Source: Devosia neptuniae (lineage in GTDB: Bacteria > Pseudomonadota > Alphaproteobacteria > Rhizobiales > Devosiaceae). Taken from it: a stretch of DNA of 64,000 nt. The translations under genes were made by a program, and so were the position numbers. The stretch lies in NCBI RefSeq assembly GCF_025452235.1, contig NZ_CP104964.1, forward strand, positions 468,787 through 532,786, read 5' to 3'. Positions 17,397-26,724 of this stretch are shown one piece after another (positions within the stretch are counted from its first letter, which is position 1; the number at the start of each line of letters is the position of its first letter). The notes under the pieces were generated by a model. That model was given only the letters and a program-made list of their open reading frames with translations. It did no database searches and was not told the origin of the DNA.

Positions 17397-18738
17397 ATCT
17401 CAATGTGTTACAGAGCGCTTGGCAGCCCAAATCCTCCAATACCCTACCGAGGCTTTATCCGCTGCCGTCGCGCATAAAGCGATCGACTGTGTGCTCGATA
17501 ATGTAGCGTCTTGTCTTGCCGGCGTTTCCGCACGGCCCGCCATATCGGCACGACAGGTGGCATATTCGGTCTTTGCAAATGGTGACGCGCCGATCTGGTT
17601 TACTCAACGCCGATTGAGCGTCGCCGGCGCTAGCTGGTGCAATGCCATGGCTGCCTCTTCACTCGATTTTGACGACGGACACCGCCTAGCGCGCGGGCAT
17701 CCTGGTTCTGCGATCGTTCCAGCAGTGCTGGCGCAAGCTTCGCGAGCCCGGTCTTCAACCCCTCAAATCCTGGCGGCCATTGCCATGGGATACGAAGTCG
17801 CGATCCGGTCCGCCGCCGCCCAGCAATTTGAGAAAACTCAAACCTACCAGTCCGGGCGATGGGCGGGTCTTGGCGTGGTTGCGGCGTGTGGCCGTTTGGT
17901 TGGGCTCGATAGCGACCAACTTTCGAACGCTCTCGCTATTTCAGGTGTTTGGGCACCTAACCAGCAGGCCAACGGCAGCTCAGGCTATGCGCGGCAAACC
18001 GGCAATTGGGCAAAAGAGGGGATTCCGATCAGCACGGTGCAGGCCCTGATGGCGATCGACTTATCGCGTGACAGATTCACCGGGCCAAAAGATATGTTGG
18101 ACCACACATCTCACTACGACTATCGCCCGCCGATCGGCGATGCGCTGGAGCCCACCCTGATCCTAGAAACCTACTTCAAGCGATATGCATGTTGTCGCTA
18201 TGTCCACCCTGCACTCGACGCCTATTGCTCTCTGATCGAAGACGTCGCTGTGGAGGCCGATAGCATTGCTAGGATCGAAGTTGCCACCTTTGCCTGGGCG
18301 CTGCGCCTTGCCAATAAGCTCACGCCCGACAATCTCGTGGAGGTGCAATACAGCCTGCCATTCTGCTTGGCGGCGTTAGTGCTCCGTGGCCCCGCGGCCC
18401 TGTCCCCGATTACCGAGGATCTCTTGCACGACGACCGTGTCCCAGCATTAGCCGCCCGGATTAAATTGAATGTGTGCCCAACGATTGATCAGCGCTTTCC
18501 GCGTGAGACGCTTGCTAAGGTGCGCGTCACCTTCAACACGGGAGATGTCCTGGAAAATCCGAGTCCCATAGGGCCGACCGATCTCTCGCGGCAAGACGTC
18601 CGGCGCAAGTTTCTTGACTTGGCCTCCGGCCGAATTTCCGAGATTCAGTGCCAACGATTGCTGGATGCCGTTGACCCCGAGCATTGCGAGCTGGGTAAGC
18701 TACAACGCGTCCTCGCCCAAACGAGCTTAATCGACTGA
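17389..18738 (+). CDS. MmgE/PrpD family protein
   Basis: 449 aa. The call rests on the LDFDDGHRLARGHPGSAIVP motif and the following long helical domain, both characteristic of MmgE/PrpD (2-methylcitrate dehydratase, cis-aconitate decarboxylase and iminodisuccinate epimerase relatives). The ATG overlaps the stop of the upstream gene (ATGAGTGA), which marks it as the true start. In amino-acid-like catabolic operons the family often isomerises or dehydrates a C4-C6 acid; the reaction here is open. Confidence 0.85.
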   Translation: MSESQCVTERLAAQILQYPTEALSAAVAHKAIDCVLDNVASCLAGVSARPAISARQVAYSVFANGDAPIWFTQRRLSVAGASWCNAMAASSLDFDDGHRLARGHPGSAIVPAVLAQASRARSSTPQILAAIAMGYEVAIRSAAAQQFEKTQTYQSGRWAGLGVVAACGRLVGLDSDQLSNALAISGVWAPNQQANGSSGYARQTGNWAKEGIPISTVQALMAIDLSRDRFTGPKDMLDHTSHYDYRPPIGDALEPTLILETYFKRYACCRYVHPALDAYCSLIEDVAVEADSIARIEVATFAWALRLANKLTPDNLVEVQYSLPFCLAALVLRGPAALSPITEDLLHDDRVPALAARIKLNVCPTIDQRFPRETLAKVRVTFNTGDVLENPSPIGPTDLSRQDVRRKFLDLASGRISEIQCQRLLDAVDPEHCELGKLQRVLAQTSLID

Positions 18739-19109
18739 GCATCAGGCCGGAGAGGCTAACCATAGATGAATTCGGCGAGATAGCGAAGCTCGGAAGAGTA
18801 GGAGAGCAGCCGAGGTACGGCGGCGACGGCCACTCTCCTGTGGGCATCGCGGCCCTGCTAGAGGATGACCTAAGTATATGTAGTTTACATACAATCGATA
18901 TTTTATTCGATCGGTTCCAAGTCCGCCTTTATCAACTTTGGGCTCCCGATCGCCATGGGCAGATGGAACCGTTATCCGAGATCATACGGTTCATAATCTA
19001 GGTTCGGACTGAACCACTGGGGGAACTATCTCCTTGCGGAAATCACCGGCGCTTGATTCAACATCGTGAAGCTTCGCGGCTTCATGTTCAACCGGCGCAA
19101 ATACCGAAT
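18739..19109. other. Non-coding stretch between convergent units
   Basis: About 370 bases follow the MmgE/PrpD gene. The DNA is less GC-rich around 18860-18920 (TATGTAGTTTACATACAATC lies at about 18877-18896), which could hold a promoter or operator. No gene is supported. It leads into the decayed frame at 19110. Confidence 0.4.
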
Positions 19110-19493
19110 CTAGTGGCGTGGACGCCGTGCGCCTGGCCAGCCTGTCGCGCTGGGCGGGGTTTCATCGACCGCACGGAATTCCCAAACTTTGCCGGGTTCT
19201 TGATGCCGCAAGTTCGCAAGGCCTACACTACGTGGCCTCAGGTAAGCGCGGCTTATACCGCCGGGGGTCTGATCTGGAACGCCTCGGAGGCGCGCGAAGA
19301 AAATCTGCTGCGCACCAACGCATTGTTGTTGAGCGATGTGAACAGCCCGTACCGTTCGGTGGCCTTCGGCTGAAGGAGCCGGTGATAACAACTGGATCGA
19401 TTGATGTGCCCACCGAGCACTACTTAAAGCGTCTGAGCTGTCGCCGGTTGCAATCGAGCTCGGCTTGGAATCGCCGTCGCAACTTCGAAGAAT
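19110..19493 (+). pseudogene. Possible remnant of an IclR-type regulator
   Basis: In the frame of codon 19118 the translation RVLDAASSQGLHYVASGKRG followed by LYRRGSDLERLGG resembles the helix-turn-helix wing and the following helix of IclR regulators. The upstream and downstream parts do not hold the family pattern in any single frame. IclR proteins commonly control catabolic operons like the one just upstream. The similarity is judged by eye and is weak. Confidence 0.25.
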
Positions 19494-20861
19494 CTAGTCG
19501 TTGTCTTGCCCAGCCTCATTGATAGCGCCGTCCCCAACCACACGTTTGCCACCTATGATCACATGACGCACCCGGCTTAGATTCAGACTATCGGCGATCG
19601 TGATATCGGCTCGCTTTCCAACTTCTAGGCGTCCCGCATCATGGAACGCCCCGAACGCGGAAGCCACATTGCCCGTCGCCAATGCGATGGCCATTGGTGC
19701 CGACATTTGCCCCGAAACGATCATGCGGTGCACTGCCTCCAAAATTCCATCCCAGTGGCCGCCAGCAAAATCGGTTGAAAGCGTATCGACCAGACCTTCG
19801 CCGATCAATGCATCCAAGTTTTCAGCGGTATTGCGCCAATGAGTGGAAATGCAATCGAGGGTGCTGACATCGATCAAAACCCCGGTGTCGCGCAACAACC
19901 TTGCCGTCGCAACTGCCTCCTCCGGCGTAAACGAGGGGTGATTGCAATGTGCAGCGATCAGACGCGCAGATGGCATAGCTCGCGCTAAATCCAGGATGTG
20001 CTCTGCGGAGGGCGCGGCGCTGTGAAGGATTGCCGGCAGGCCAGTACGCGCGGACGCCTCTGCCAACTCTGCAAGACCAAGGAGCGCGTTTTTTACGGGT
20101 TTCATGACCGACCCAGCAATAGTCTTTGCCACGGTTTCGGACGTCGACCGACTGAGGAGATCCAGCTCATCGCACAACGCAATGAACTGCGCGTTGAGCG
20201 GGAAGGTCGGGTCTTTAAGGGTGCGGCCAAGCAGAAGCTCCTTCAGGCGTCTTGCATCGCGAGCTTCGACCAAAATGCCGGTTGTCTCTAGAATGGCTTG
20301 AGGCAAGAACCCATAGTCCTGTGCGCCTCCTCCCAGGGTCTGGCCCCCTCCCCCTTCCCCAAGCGCGACGGCACCGCTCGCAATAGCCTCCTCTACAGTT
20401 GCCCTTAGGTGGTGGCTTCGCAGTCCGCTGCCATCCACCTCGAGGGCCGCACTGACGGAGCTAGCTGTATGTGCAGTTGTGACGAATGTTCGAAGAGGAT
20501 GCGGCCCTTGAAGGCTGCTATCGACCTCATGCGGCAACGATAGACCGCAAACGTTCAAAAGGGTCGTGGTTCCACCAAGCAGATGTCGATTGCGAAAGTA
20601 TCTGACGTCGGAAGGATCCAGTGGCTTGGAGCCACTGGGCATCGCCGGTCCGTGTACACACCCGTGAGCGTGGCCGTTAATGAGACCCGGAAAGCTGGTT
20701 GCGCCTCTTGCGTCAAGCCGGGGTATGCCGAACATCGACAATTGCTCTTGCCCGACAGATATCGCTGCGATTTTGCCATCGGCAATACCGATTTGGCCGT
20801 TCGGATGGATTGTGGTTCCATCGCCTGTGATGATCGTGGTGTTGGTGACAATCAAATCCAA
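19494..20861 (-). CDS. Amidohydrolase-family metal-dependent hydrolase
   Basis: 455 aa. The metal ligands appear in order: FPGLINGHAHGCVHG (HxH), AILHS, RLIAAHCNHPSF and LSTDFAGGHWDG (Asp). The N- and C-terminal beta-sandwich edges (LDARGATSFPG; GRLEVGKRADITIAD) are typical of the imidazolonepropionase / deaminase branch. The TTG at 20861 is chosen because GGAAGGG lies seven bases upstream and longer starts run into the regulator gene. It follows the response regulator by 22 bases. Substrate unknown, probably a cyclic amide or a deaminated compound. Confidence 0.82.
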   Translation of the reverse strand: MDLIVTNTTIITGDGTTIHPNGQIGIADGKIAAISVGQEQLSMFGIPRLDARGATSFPGLINGHAHGCVHGPAMPSGSKPLDPSDVRYFRNRHLLGGTTTLLNVCGLSLPHEVDSSLQGPHPLRTFVTTAHTASSVSAALEVDGSGLRSHHLRATVEEAIASGAVALGEGGGGQTLGGGAQDYGFLPQAILETTGILVEARDARRLKELLLGRTLKDPTFPLNAQFIALCDELDLLSRSTSETVAKTIAGSVMKPVKNALLGLAELAEASARTGLPAILHSAAPSAEHILDLARAMPSARLIAAHCNHPSFTPEEAVATARLLRDTGVLIDVSTLDCISTHWRNTAENLDALIGEGLVDTLSTDFAGGHWDGILEAVHRMIVSGQMSAPMAIALATGNVASAFGAFHDAGRLEVGKRADITIADSLNLSRVRHVIIGGKRVVGDGAINEAGQDND

Positions 20862-20883
20862 TTCAATGCCCTTCCAGCTGGTG

Positions 20884-21594
20884 CTAGTCGCGCGACGGCT
20901 GGGCAGGTGCATCGAGAATGTAGCCGGCGGAGCGCACCGTGCGAATGATGTTACCGCCACTTTCGCCCAGCGCCTGTCGAAGCCGGCCGACATGCACATT
21001 GACCGTCCTTCGATCGACATATTGCCCGTGTCGCCAGGCCGCTTCTACCAGCGCATCGCGTGAGCAAACTTGTCCCGTGTGCTCGATCAGGTGTCGAAGC
21101 ATCCGAAATTCGATTGGGCCAAGATGAATTGGCCGACCGTTACGTGAGACACGATGTGCATCGAGATCGATATCAATGTCTGCGTAGATGAGCGTCGCCC
21201 TGCCGTCTGGATATGTGCGACCAGTGATTGGCAGTCCAGCGAGCCTCTCGAGAAAGCCTATGAGCTTGCGTGGAGTAATTGGACGCACAAAGCTCTCATC
21301 CACGCCCGCCGTCATCAAGCTTAGATATTGCTGCTCGGCCCCGGGGCCGATCAAAGCAACCGTCGGAATTCCGAATGTCGTGGCATCACGCTTGAGATCA
21401 AGACAAGCTTCGATAGCCAGACGGTCGCCCGAACGACAGTCGAGAAGAATTGCGAAGGGGTTCGCCTCATTGCTGAGATGGACAGTCTCCTCCACGCTTG
21501 ACGCCAGCCGCACCGCAAACCCTGCCTCCGATAGGATGTGCGAGAGCAGTAGGTAGTAATCTACGTCGGTGGAAGCGATGACGATCGATGCCAT
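20884..21594 (-). CDS. OmpR/PhoB-family response regulator with altered receiver
   Basis: 236 aa. The C-terminal winged helix is well kept (IHLGPIEFRMLRHLIEHTGQ, NVHVGRLRQAL, IIRTVRSAGYIL), as in PhoB. The receiver keeps Asp10/Asp12 and Asp52 (LLDCRSG), but the conserved Thr/Ser is replaced in TVALIGPG (about residue 82) and the invariant Lys is Arg104 (VRPIT). This suggests atypical or phosphorylation-independent control. It begins 18 bases after luxI on the same strand. No histidine kinase gene is adjacent. Confidence 0.87.
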   Translation of the reverse strand: MASIVIASTDVDYYLLLSHILSEAGFAVRLASSVEETVHLSNEANPFAILLDCRSGDRLAIEACLDLKRDATTFGIPTVALIGPGAEQQYLSLMTAGVDESFVRPITPRKLIGFLERLAGLPITGRTYPDGRATLIYADIDIDLDAHRVSRNGRPIHLGPIEFRMLRHLIEHTGQVCSRDALVEAAWRHGQYVDRRTVNVHVGRLRQALGESGGNIIRTVRSAGYILDAPAQPSRD

Positions 21595-21612
21595 ATCCCA
21601 GCACCAGCCCGC

Positions 21613-22272
21613 TTAAGCGGCGCAGAACGTCGACACAGCGACGGAAGCTTTTCTTGGCCTTCGATAGATTGCTTCCGAAAGACCCAGTTTTGCGCGCATT
21701 GTCCTCAGCACATCCAGTGAAACTTCAAAGGCGCCGCAACACACCGCAGATCGCCCAAAGCCTTCTGCGCGCCCCAGCTCATGAACACGGGCGCCCGCTC
21801 TGTGATAGAGGCGTTTGACGTGCGGTTCGTAGTTTGAAACCAGCGTATGAATACCGTGATCCAGTGCAAACTCGCATAGTGCCACCAGCAAAAGACTGAA
21901 CGCCCGACCCGGAGGGATTTGGGGGTAGTCCGCCGCCAGTGCTTGCTCATCGAGGCACATGCGTGTGCCTTCCCAGATGCCGGGGGCGACCAGGTTGGCG
22001 GTGTCAGGGAAGGTGCATCTGAAGACATCGTAAAGAAGTGTTGGCCCTGTCGTCGGCATCAGTCTCATGCTGCCGTAGTGACGGGAGCGGCGTTGATCGC
22101 ACCAAACGAGGTACACGGGGTCCATGTCGTCATACTGATCCCGTTCACATTCCTCCTGAACAGAGACGTCCCAATGCAGCGTGTCGAAAAACACCCTCTT
22201 TCGTGCTTGGAACATTTGCAACATCACATCTGAGTACTTCTGATGCTCGAATGTTTGTATCGAAACGATCAT
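21613..22272 (-). CDS. traI: Acyl-homoserine-lactone synthase (LuxI/TraI family)
   Basis: 219 aa. All main LuxI active-site residues are in place: Arg24, Trp34, Asp45, Asp48, Arg70, Glu101 and Arg104 (WEGTRMCLD). It makes an N-acyl-homoserine lactone from SAM and acyl-ACP. In Ti plasmids the traI synthase heads the trb operon; here it lies downstream of trbI and of two luxR genes on the same strand. The symbol is by analogy. The acyl chain cannot be predicted. Confidence 0.9.
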   Translation of the reverse strand: MIVSIQTFEHQKYSDVMLQMFQARKRVFFDTLHWDVSVQEECERDQYDDMDPVYLVWCDQRRSRHYGSMRLMPTTGPTLLYDVFRCTFPDTANLVAPGIWEGTRMCLDEQALAADYPQIPPGRAFSLLLVALCEFALDHGIHTLVSNYEPHVKRLYHRAGARVHELGRAEGFGRSAVCCGAFEVSLDVLRTMRAKLGLSEAIYRRPRKASVAVSTFCAA

Positions 22273-22346
22273 CGCTGTTCTCTCCGCTTAAAACTATTGC
22301 GGAAAAGATGCGCGCTATGGATTTAATCAGAAATCCCCGCAAATTG

Positions 22347-22366
22347 ACCCCTCGATTCATGGGGGT
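22347..22366. promoter_or_regulatory. Possible lux-box-like inverted repeat upstream of luxI
   Basis: ACCCC-N10-GGGGT forms a 20-base dyad about 75-95 bases upstream of the luxI start, overlapping the end of the luxR gene. Position and size suit a LuxR-type site, but only five bases per arm match and the arms are GC-only. Tentative. Confidence 0.25.
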
Positions 22367-23160
22367 CCGGAAGGCCATGGGCTTATGATGCGCAAGTGAT
22401 TTGCTCGTGTAACTGCCGCAGATAGTGTGGCGCATCCCAGTTTTAATCGAGCCGACTTCGTATAATCCCGCGCTGTGTGCTCTGATATGCTCAGAATGAC
22501 CGCAATATCCCTGTGGTCCTTTCCAAGAGCGGTCCAATGCAAGCATTCGATCTCTCGGCGCGTGAGTGCTGGCACAGGATCACGCTCCCCGTAGAGCTCG
22601 GCGATCGCAATTCGATGGATGAGTTGCCCCAACTCGACCCACTCATTGAGAAAGCGCGCCATGAGGTTCCGCCAACCGACTTCTGGAAGCATCGAATTCA
22701 CCGAAACAAGCGCCCTTCGCCCGGCCTTGTCAGTGATTGGAATAGAGCAGCCCCGGCTGCCCACACCATGTTTGGCAGCATCTATCAAAAAGGGTTCGTC
22801 CGAAGAGGTGGTCTCAACCTCATCCCAGTCGAAAGGCAACGACCGAGCAAAACCTTCCCGAGTGATCGGATCGACGTGAATATAGCCTTTTAGTAGATAT
22901 CGCGCCACCCAGGAGTCCGGGTAAGTCGTTCGTACGAAAGGTGAATCTACCTTTCCAACGACTGTTTGCGCCAGATGGTAAGTGACGTGCGACAGGCCAT
23001 AATGATCGCGCATCGTCCGCAGCGCCTCTGCGACTGTACTAGACCGCACTATGCGTTCGAGCACGACATCAGATTGCTGCCGCTTTTCCAGTTCCGACCA
23101 GTTCACGATGCTTTGGGGGAACGAAGGTGGACAGATGTGATCCTGATGATGTGCTCCCAC
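22357..23160 (-). CDS. LuxR-family AHL-responsive regulator
   Basis: 267 aa from a GTG. The autoinducer-binding domain shows SHVTYHLA, TYPDSWVARYLLKGYIHVDP and LPFDWDEVE, which hold the conserved Trp, Tyr, Asp and Trp ligand contacts. The C-terminal LuxR helix-turn-helix reads LTRREIECLHWTALGKDHRD and continues through ISEHTARDYTKSARLKL. It lies 84 bases upstream of luxI on the same strand and is its most likely partner receptor. Confidence 0.87.
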   Translation of the reverse strand: MGAHHQDHICPPSFPQSIVNWSELEKRQQSDVVLERIVRSSTVAEALRTMRDHYGLSHVTYHLAQTVVGKVDSPFVRTTYPDSWVARYLLKGYIHVDPITREGFARSLPFDWDEVETTSSDEPFLIDAAKHGVGSRGCSIPITDKAGRRALVSVNSMLPEVGWRNLMARFLNEWVELGQLIHRIAIAELYGERDPVPALTRREIECLHWTALGKDHRDIAVILSISEHTARDYTKSARLKLGCATLSAAVTRANHLRIISPWPSGPP

Positions 23161-23261
23161 ATATCCGGTTTACCTCCGAATTATCTGCGGCGCCTCTGCG
23201 AATGGGCCCGTGCAAAGGACAATATATGTTGTCGCCCCCGCAATTCAGTAGCTTGAAACTG

Positions 23262-23975
23262 CTATATGAGCCCATGTGAGGTCGCGATACCAACTGCGTG
23301 CTGGATGTTCATGGCTCCCAATTTGCGGCGAATACTGCGCAGGTGGAATTGAACAGAGTCGTATTTGACGTCCAAAATCGATGCAATCTCATTGGCCGGA
23401 AAGCCGTGGCGCACCCAGATCAGGACCCGACACTCGCCGGGGGTGAGACGATAGTCCGGGCCATCAAGCAGATGCCGTAGCCGCCCCCGGATGTGACCAT
23501 GCAGAGAATTCGCGGCATCGCGCAAGAAGGAGAGCTCTGGATCACTAAGCTTGTCCGCCGCGCCAAACGGCGACGCCAGGGTTAGCATGACATTATGCCG
23601 ATAACCGGCTGGAATGGGTATGGTTACGCCGGCAGCAATACCACTTTCGGCCGCTTCTTCCATGAATGCCACCTGTCTTTGGGACATAGGTAGCGGCACA
23701 GTGTTTTCGTTCCAGTTGAACGGCCTGCGAATAGCCTGAGCTGATTTCGCCACCGGGTCCAGCACCACGAGCTCGCGGGCAAGATAGACGTTCTGCCAGT
23801 CTTTGGGATAATTCGACAGACCGCGAATGTCGCTGCCGTAGGAGTCGATGTAACTAAAATGGTCGAACCCGAGATTACCGGCGAGCGCCTTAAGTGAAGC
23901 AGATAGATCGGCCTGCTTCTGTACGATTTCTAAACGCTCAAGGAACTCAATCAACCAGTCAGGTTCCATTCTCAT
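23262..23975 (-). CDS. traR: TraR-like LuxR-family quorum-sensing activator
   Basis: 237 aa, the length of TraR. Ligand-pocket residues match the TraR layout: NYPKDWQNVYLARELVVLDP (Trp, Tyr, Asp), PFNW and GIAAGVTIPI. The DNA-binding half is LTPGECRVLIWVRHGFPANE followed by VKYDSVQFHLRSIRRKLGA, with the TraR-type VKYxSV recognition helix. In Ti plasmids TraR plus AHL turns on tra and trb. It follows trbI on the same strand. No TraM-like anti-activator was found. The symbol is by analogy. Confidence 0.82.
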   Translation of the reverse strand: MRMEPDWLIEFLERLEIVQKQADLSASLKALAGNLGFDHFSYIDSYGSDIRGLSNYPKDWQNVYLARELVVLDPVAKSAQAIRRPFNWNENTVPLPMSQRQVAFMEEAAESGIAAGVTIPIPAGYRHNVMLTLASPFGAADKLSDPELSFLRDAANSLHGHIRGRLRHLLDGPDYRLTPGECRVLIWVRHGFPANEIASILDVKYDSVQFHLRSIRRKLGAMNIQHAVGIATSHGLI

Positions 23976-24139
23976 TGTCGGGACCCCTCCCTAAGTCGTT
24001 ATCAATGATAAAAAAATGTCCTTTTAAACTTTTTGGCGATCAAGACGGGCTTGTAAAGAAACACCCTCCTAAAAACTCTACGCCGCCGGTCAAAACTTGG
24101 TTATTGGGCGACGGATAAGTAGTCAGCCGTCCGCGTGGG

Positions 24140-25402
24140 CTAGAATGAGTTGGGGAACACCATGTCCTGGTCGACGAGAATATTGAAAATGTATCCTGGC
24201 CGGATCTCGACCGTGGGCTGAACGTCCATGTTCTTGTCGATCGTGCGGTCCGCAACACGGCCGAATGTTTCAGCGAAGGAGCGCCGCGCCGCATCGGTTC
24301 CGTCATTGTTGGACGAGTTGCGATCCTGAGGCAGCGCCATATCGATCCCGGCACCAATCGCGGCGATGAGGATGGCCGAGCCGAAGACCTCGAAATAGTG
24401 GTTATCTATCTGATCGGCAAAACCGCCATAACCCTGGGCGTCCGTGCCCGCCATCCCGGCAATTTGCAGGGTAGCGCCATTGGGAAAGACGATATCGGTC
24501 CAGATGACAAGGGCACGTCGTTGGCCAAACGTGACCTTGGAGTCATAACGCCCCAACAGGCGTGAACCCTGCGGTATCAACAAGTGATGTCCGCTTACAC
24601 TGTCAAAGACGTTCTGGCTAACCTGGGCGATGATGCGACCAGGCAAATCGGAGTTGATCCCGGTGATCAACGTCGCGGGAATAACGGAGCCGCGCTTCAG
24701 CTCATAGGGCGACATCGCTGGAACTACGCCGTTGGCTAGGTAGCCCAAGTCCTGCAGGCTCTGATTGAAAAAATTCTCCTTAGCTCCTTGGTTGTTGGGC
24801 TCAGTGATTTGTCCGGCACCCAAAGTGGCATAGAGATTTGAGAGATCCGGTCGCATGCTGCCCGCAGATGCTTGGGCGGGGCCCTGAACGGCCTGTTGGA
24901 GGCTCAACCGATGGACCTCCACCGCTATCGGTGAATCGAGCGCTGCCTGATCGGCTTGCAGGCTCAACATTCGCTGACGATGCAATTCGCGTAGATACTG
25001 TTCTTCTTGCTCGCGCTGCAGCCGGGCCCGCCAGTCCTCCGACGCGCTGGCGATTGGCGTTTCGGATGGTGGGGTTGTCGGCGCCGGCTGGAACGGATTG
25101 GCCGCAGGCGAAGGCGGCAGTGGTTGTGGCTGTATGACCGCCGGGACAATGGGCGGCTCGATTATCCCATCGGGAACTCCATCTTTAAGCCGATCCCCAA
25201 AGCTGCGTGCGGGCGCTCCTGTAGATCGGTCTGGTCCCCGCTCCTCCGGTCCGTAGTACCCGCGTGTCGATAGTCCATAGACAACAACCATCACAACGAC
25301 GACAGCCAAGGTGATCGCAAAGATGACCGGCAGGCGATTGAGCCGCCGGACCCTGGGGGTATCGCTCTTGGGTAGCTCTGGCGTGATATCGACTGTAGCC
25401 AT
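24140..25402 (-). CDS. trbI: Conjugal transfer protein TrbI (VirB10-like)
   Basis: 420 aa. One membrane helix near the N-terminus (LPVIFAITLAVVVVMVVVYG) is followed by a Pro-rich linker and a C-terminal beta-barrel domain with VIPATLITGINSDLPGRIIA, LIPQGSRLLGRYDSKVTFGQ and FGSAILIAAIGAGIDM, the VirB10/TrbI signatures. It spans both membranes and forms the outer part of the secretion channel. Last gene of the trb operon. Confidence 0.93.
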   Translation of the reverse strand: MATVDITPELPKSDTPRVRRLNRLPVIFAITLAVVVVMVVVYGLSTRGYYGPEERGPDRSTGAPARSFGDRLKDGVPDGIIEPPIVPAVIQPQPLPPSPAANPFQPAPTTPPSETPIASASEDWRARLQREQEEQYLRELHRQRMLSLQADQAALDSPIAVEVHRLSLQQAVQGPAQASAGSMRPDLSNLYATLGAGQITEPNNQGAKENFFNQSLQDLGYLANGVVPAMSPYELKRGSVIPATLITGINSDLPGRIIAQVSQNVFDSVSGHHLLIPQGSRLLGRYDSKVTFGQRRALVIWTDIVFPNGATLQIAGMAGTDAQGYGGFADQIDNHYFEVFGSAILIAAIGAGIDMALPQDRNSSNNDGTDAARRSFAETFGRVADRTIDKNMDVQPTVEIRPGYIFNILVDQDMVFPNSF

Positions 25403-25415
25403 TGTTCCCGTGCCC

Positions 25416-25874
25416 CTATGAGCGCAACATGACCGACAGTGGGCTTGATGGCTCCGCTCCGGCTGCGGTTAGCGCATAGGCACGTCCTAGATCGACCACG
25501 GGCGTGGACAGCCGCGCCAATACCGAGTCATCAAGGGTATCAAGAATGTAGGTAAGCGGGATTGGGTTCGCGATCTCTGCCTTGTCACCGGCGGCGACAG
25601 CATAGCCCCATTTTCGGAGCGAGGTGTCTAGTGCGATGGCGAATGCGGAAGTGTCCGGTCGCAACGTGATGGTGCCGGTGCCCGGACCCACAGCCTCAGC
25701 CAAACGGCCGACGAGATCTTCAGCAATAATTTCGGCCGCTGGGGCTGAAACCTGCGCCGCATCGGTACTCACCAAGGCCGCAGTGTGAGCCGCCCCAAAT
25801 GTGGCACATCCTGCCGGCATAATGGCCAGAAAGAGCGCGCTACTGGCGCGCAGCGGGATAAACCGGTCGAGCAT
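25416..25874 (-). CDS. trbH: Conjugal transfer lipoprotein TrbH
   Basis: 152 aa. An N-terminal signal ends in the lipobox-like MPAGC, so it is likely lipidated at Cys23 and anchored in a membrane. The remainder (RKWGYAVAAGDKAEIANPIP, LTYILDTLDDSVLARLS) fits TrbH of Ti-type plasmids. The position between trbG and trbI, with two bases to trbG, supports the call more than sequence does. An upstream in-frame extension into trbG was not used. Confidence 0.8.
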   Translation of the reverse strand: MLDRFIPLRASSALFLAIMPAGCATFGAAHTAALVSTDAAQVSAPAAEIIAEDLVGRLAEAVGPGTGTITLRPDTSAFAIALDTSLRKWGYAVAAGDKAEIANPIPLTYILDTLDDSVLARLSTPVVDLGRAYALTAAGAEPSSPLSVMLRS

Positions 25875-25876
25875 GG

Positions 25877-26710
25877 TCAGCCCCTTCGCTTGATAGTGAT
25901 CTTTTGCTGCTGCCCGCCGACGCCAGACACGAGCACCGCATGGTCGATGAGGTAGTCGACCACCATCATGGTGTCGTTCAGTCGATAATTGACGATGCGG
26001 TTCTGCCCGCCCGAAATGACGAACAATACAGGTGCGTCGCCGCCTGAAAGCGCATTCGGAAACTGAATGTAGGTCTTGACGCCGTCGGTATAGATCCGGG
26101 TCGGTTTCCAACGCGCTGAACCCTCCAGGCGAAAGTCAAAATCCAGGTTCTCCGCCGGCACTCCTGCCCCGGCAATAGTGTTGGCCTGCACGCGCGCGTT
26201 AATTTCATCCAGCCGCATTGCCACGTGTTCCTGATACTCAAAGCCAACCCTGGCCATGTAGCTGGAGGCATGGGATCTGAGCTTGATGTGGTACGTGCGC
26301 CGAGACGTGGTCACCACCATGGAGGTTTCGAGTCCGCTTTCGGACGGCTTGACGATGAGGTGGACAGACTGGCCCCCGGCTGGGCCTGACGTGGCCGGTT
26401 CTACCTTCCAACGCACAGTATCGCCGACCAGCACGTCACGTACCACTTCGCCAGCCTGCAACTCTATGTCGCAAACCTGCAATGGCGAACAGATCACCGC
26501 GGGCTGCACTTCGCCATAGAGGAATATGATTTTGCCATCGGGTCCTCGGGAAACCACACCTTGTCCTTGTTGCCATTGGTCGGAGAGGTGGGTCGCCCGG
26601 TTCTCCTTCTCGGATAGATCCTGGGCGATGGCCCAGCCCGTCGAGAAGATCGTCACGCCAATGGCGGCTAACCAAACAAAGGCGCTCGTGTGAGCGGACT
26701 GCTTCTGCAT
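25877..26710 (-). CDS. trbG: Conjugal transfer protein TrbG (VirB9-like)
   Basis: 277 aa. A signal peptide (ending about ATGWAIAQ by eye: STGWAIA-QD) precedes a VirB9-type fold with [20 protein letters not shown] and the C-terminal [17 protein letters not shown] / [20 protein letters not shown] strands that bind VirB7/VirB10 in the outer-membrane core complex. A GTG at 26728 overlapping the trbF stop could add six residues. Confidence 0.92.
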   Translation of the reverse strand: MQKQSAHTSAFVWLAAIGVTIFSTGWAIAQDLSEKENRATHLSDQWQQGQGVVSRGPDGKIIFLYGEVQPAVICSPLQVCDIELQAGEVVRDVLVGDTVRWKVEPATSGPAGGQSVHLIVKPSESGLETSMVVTTSRRTYHIKLRSHASSYMARVGFEYQEHVAMRLDEINARVQANTIAGAGVPAENLDFDFRLEGSARWKPTRIYTDGVKTYIQFPNALSGGDAPVLFVISGGQNRIVNYRLNDTMMVVDYLIDHAVLVSGVGGQQQKITIKRRG

Positions 26711-26724
26711 GGGAATTGTGAACC

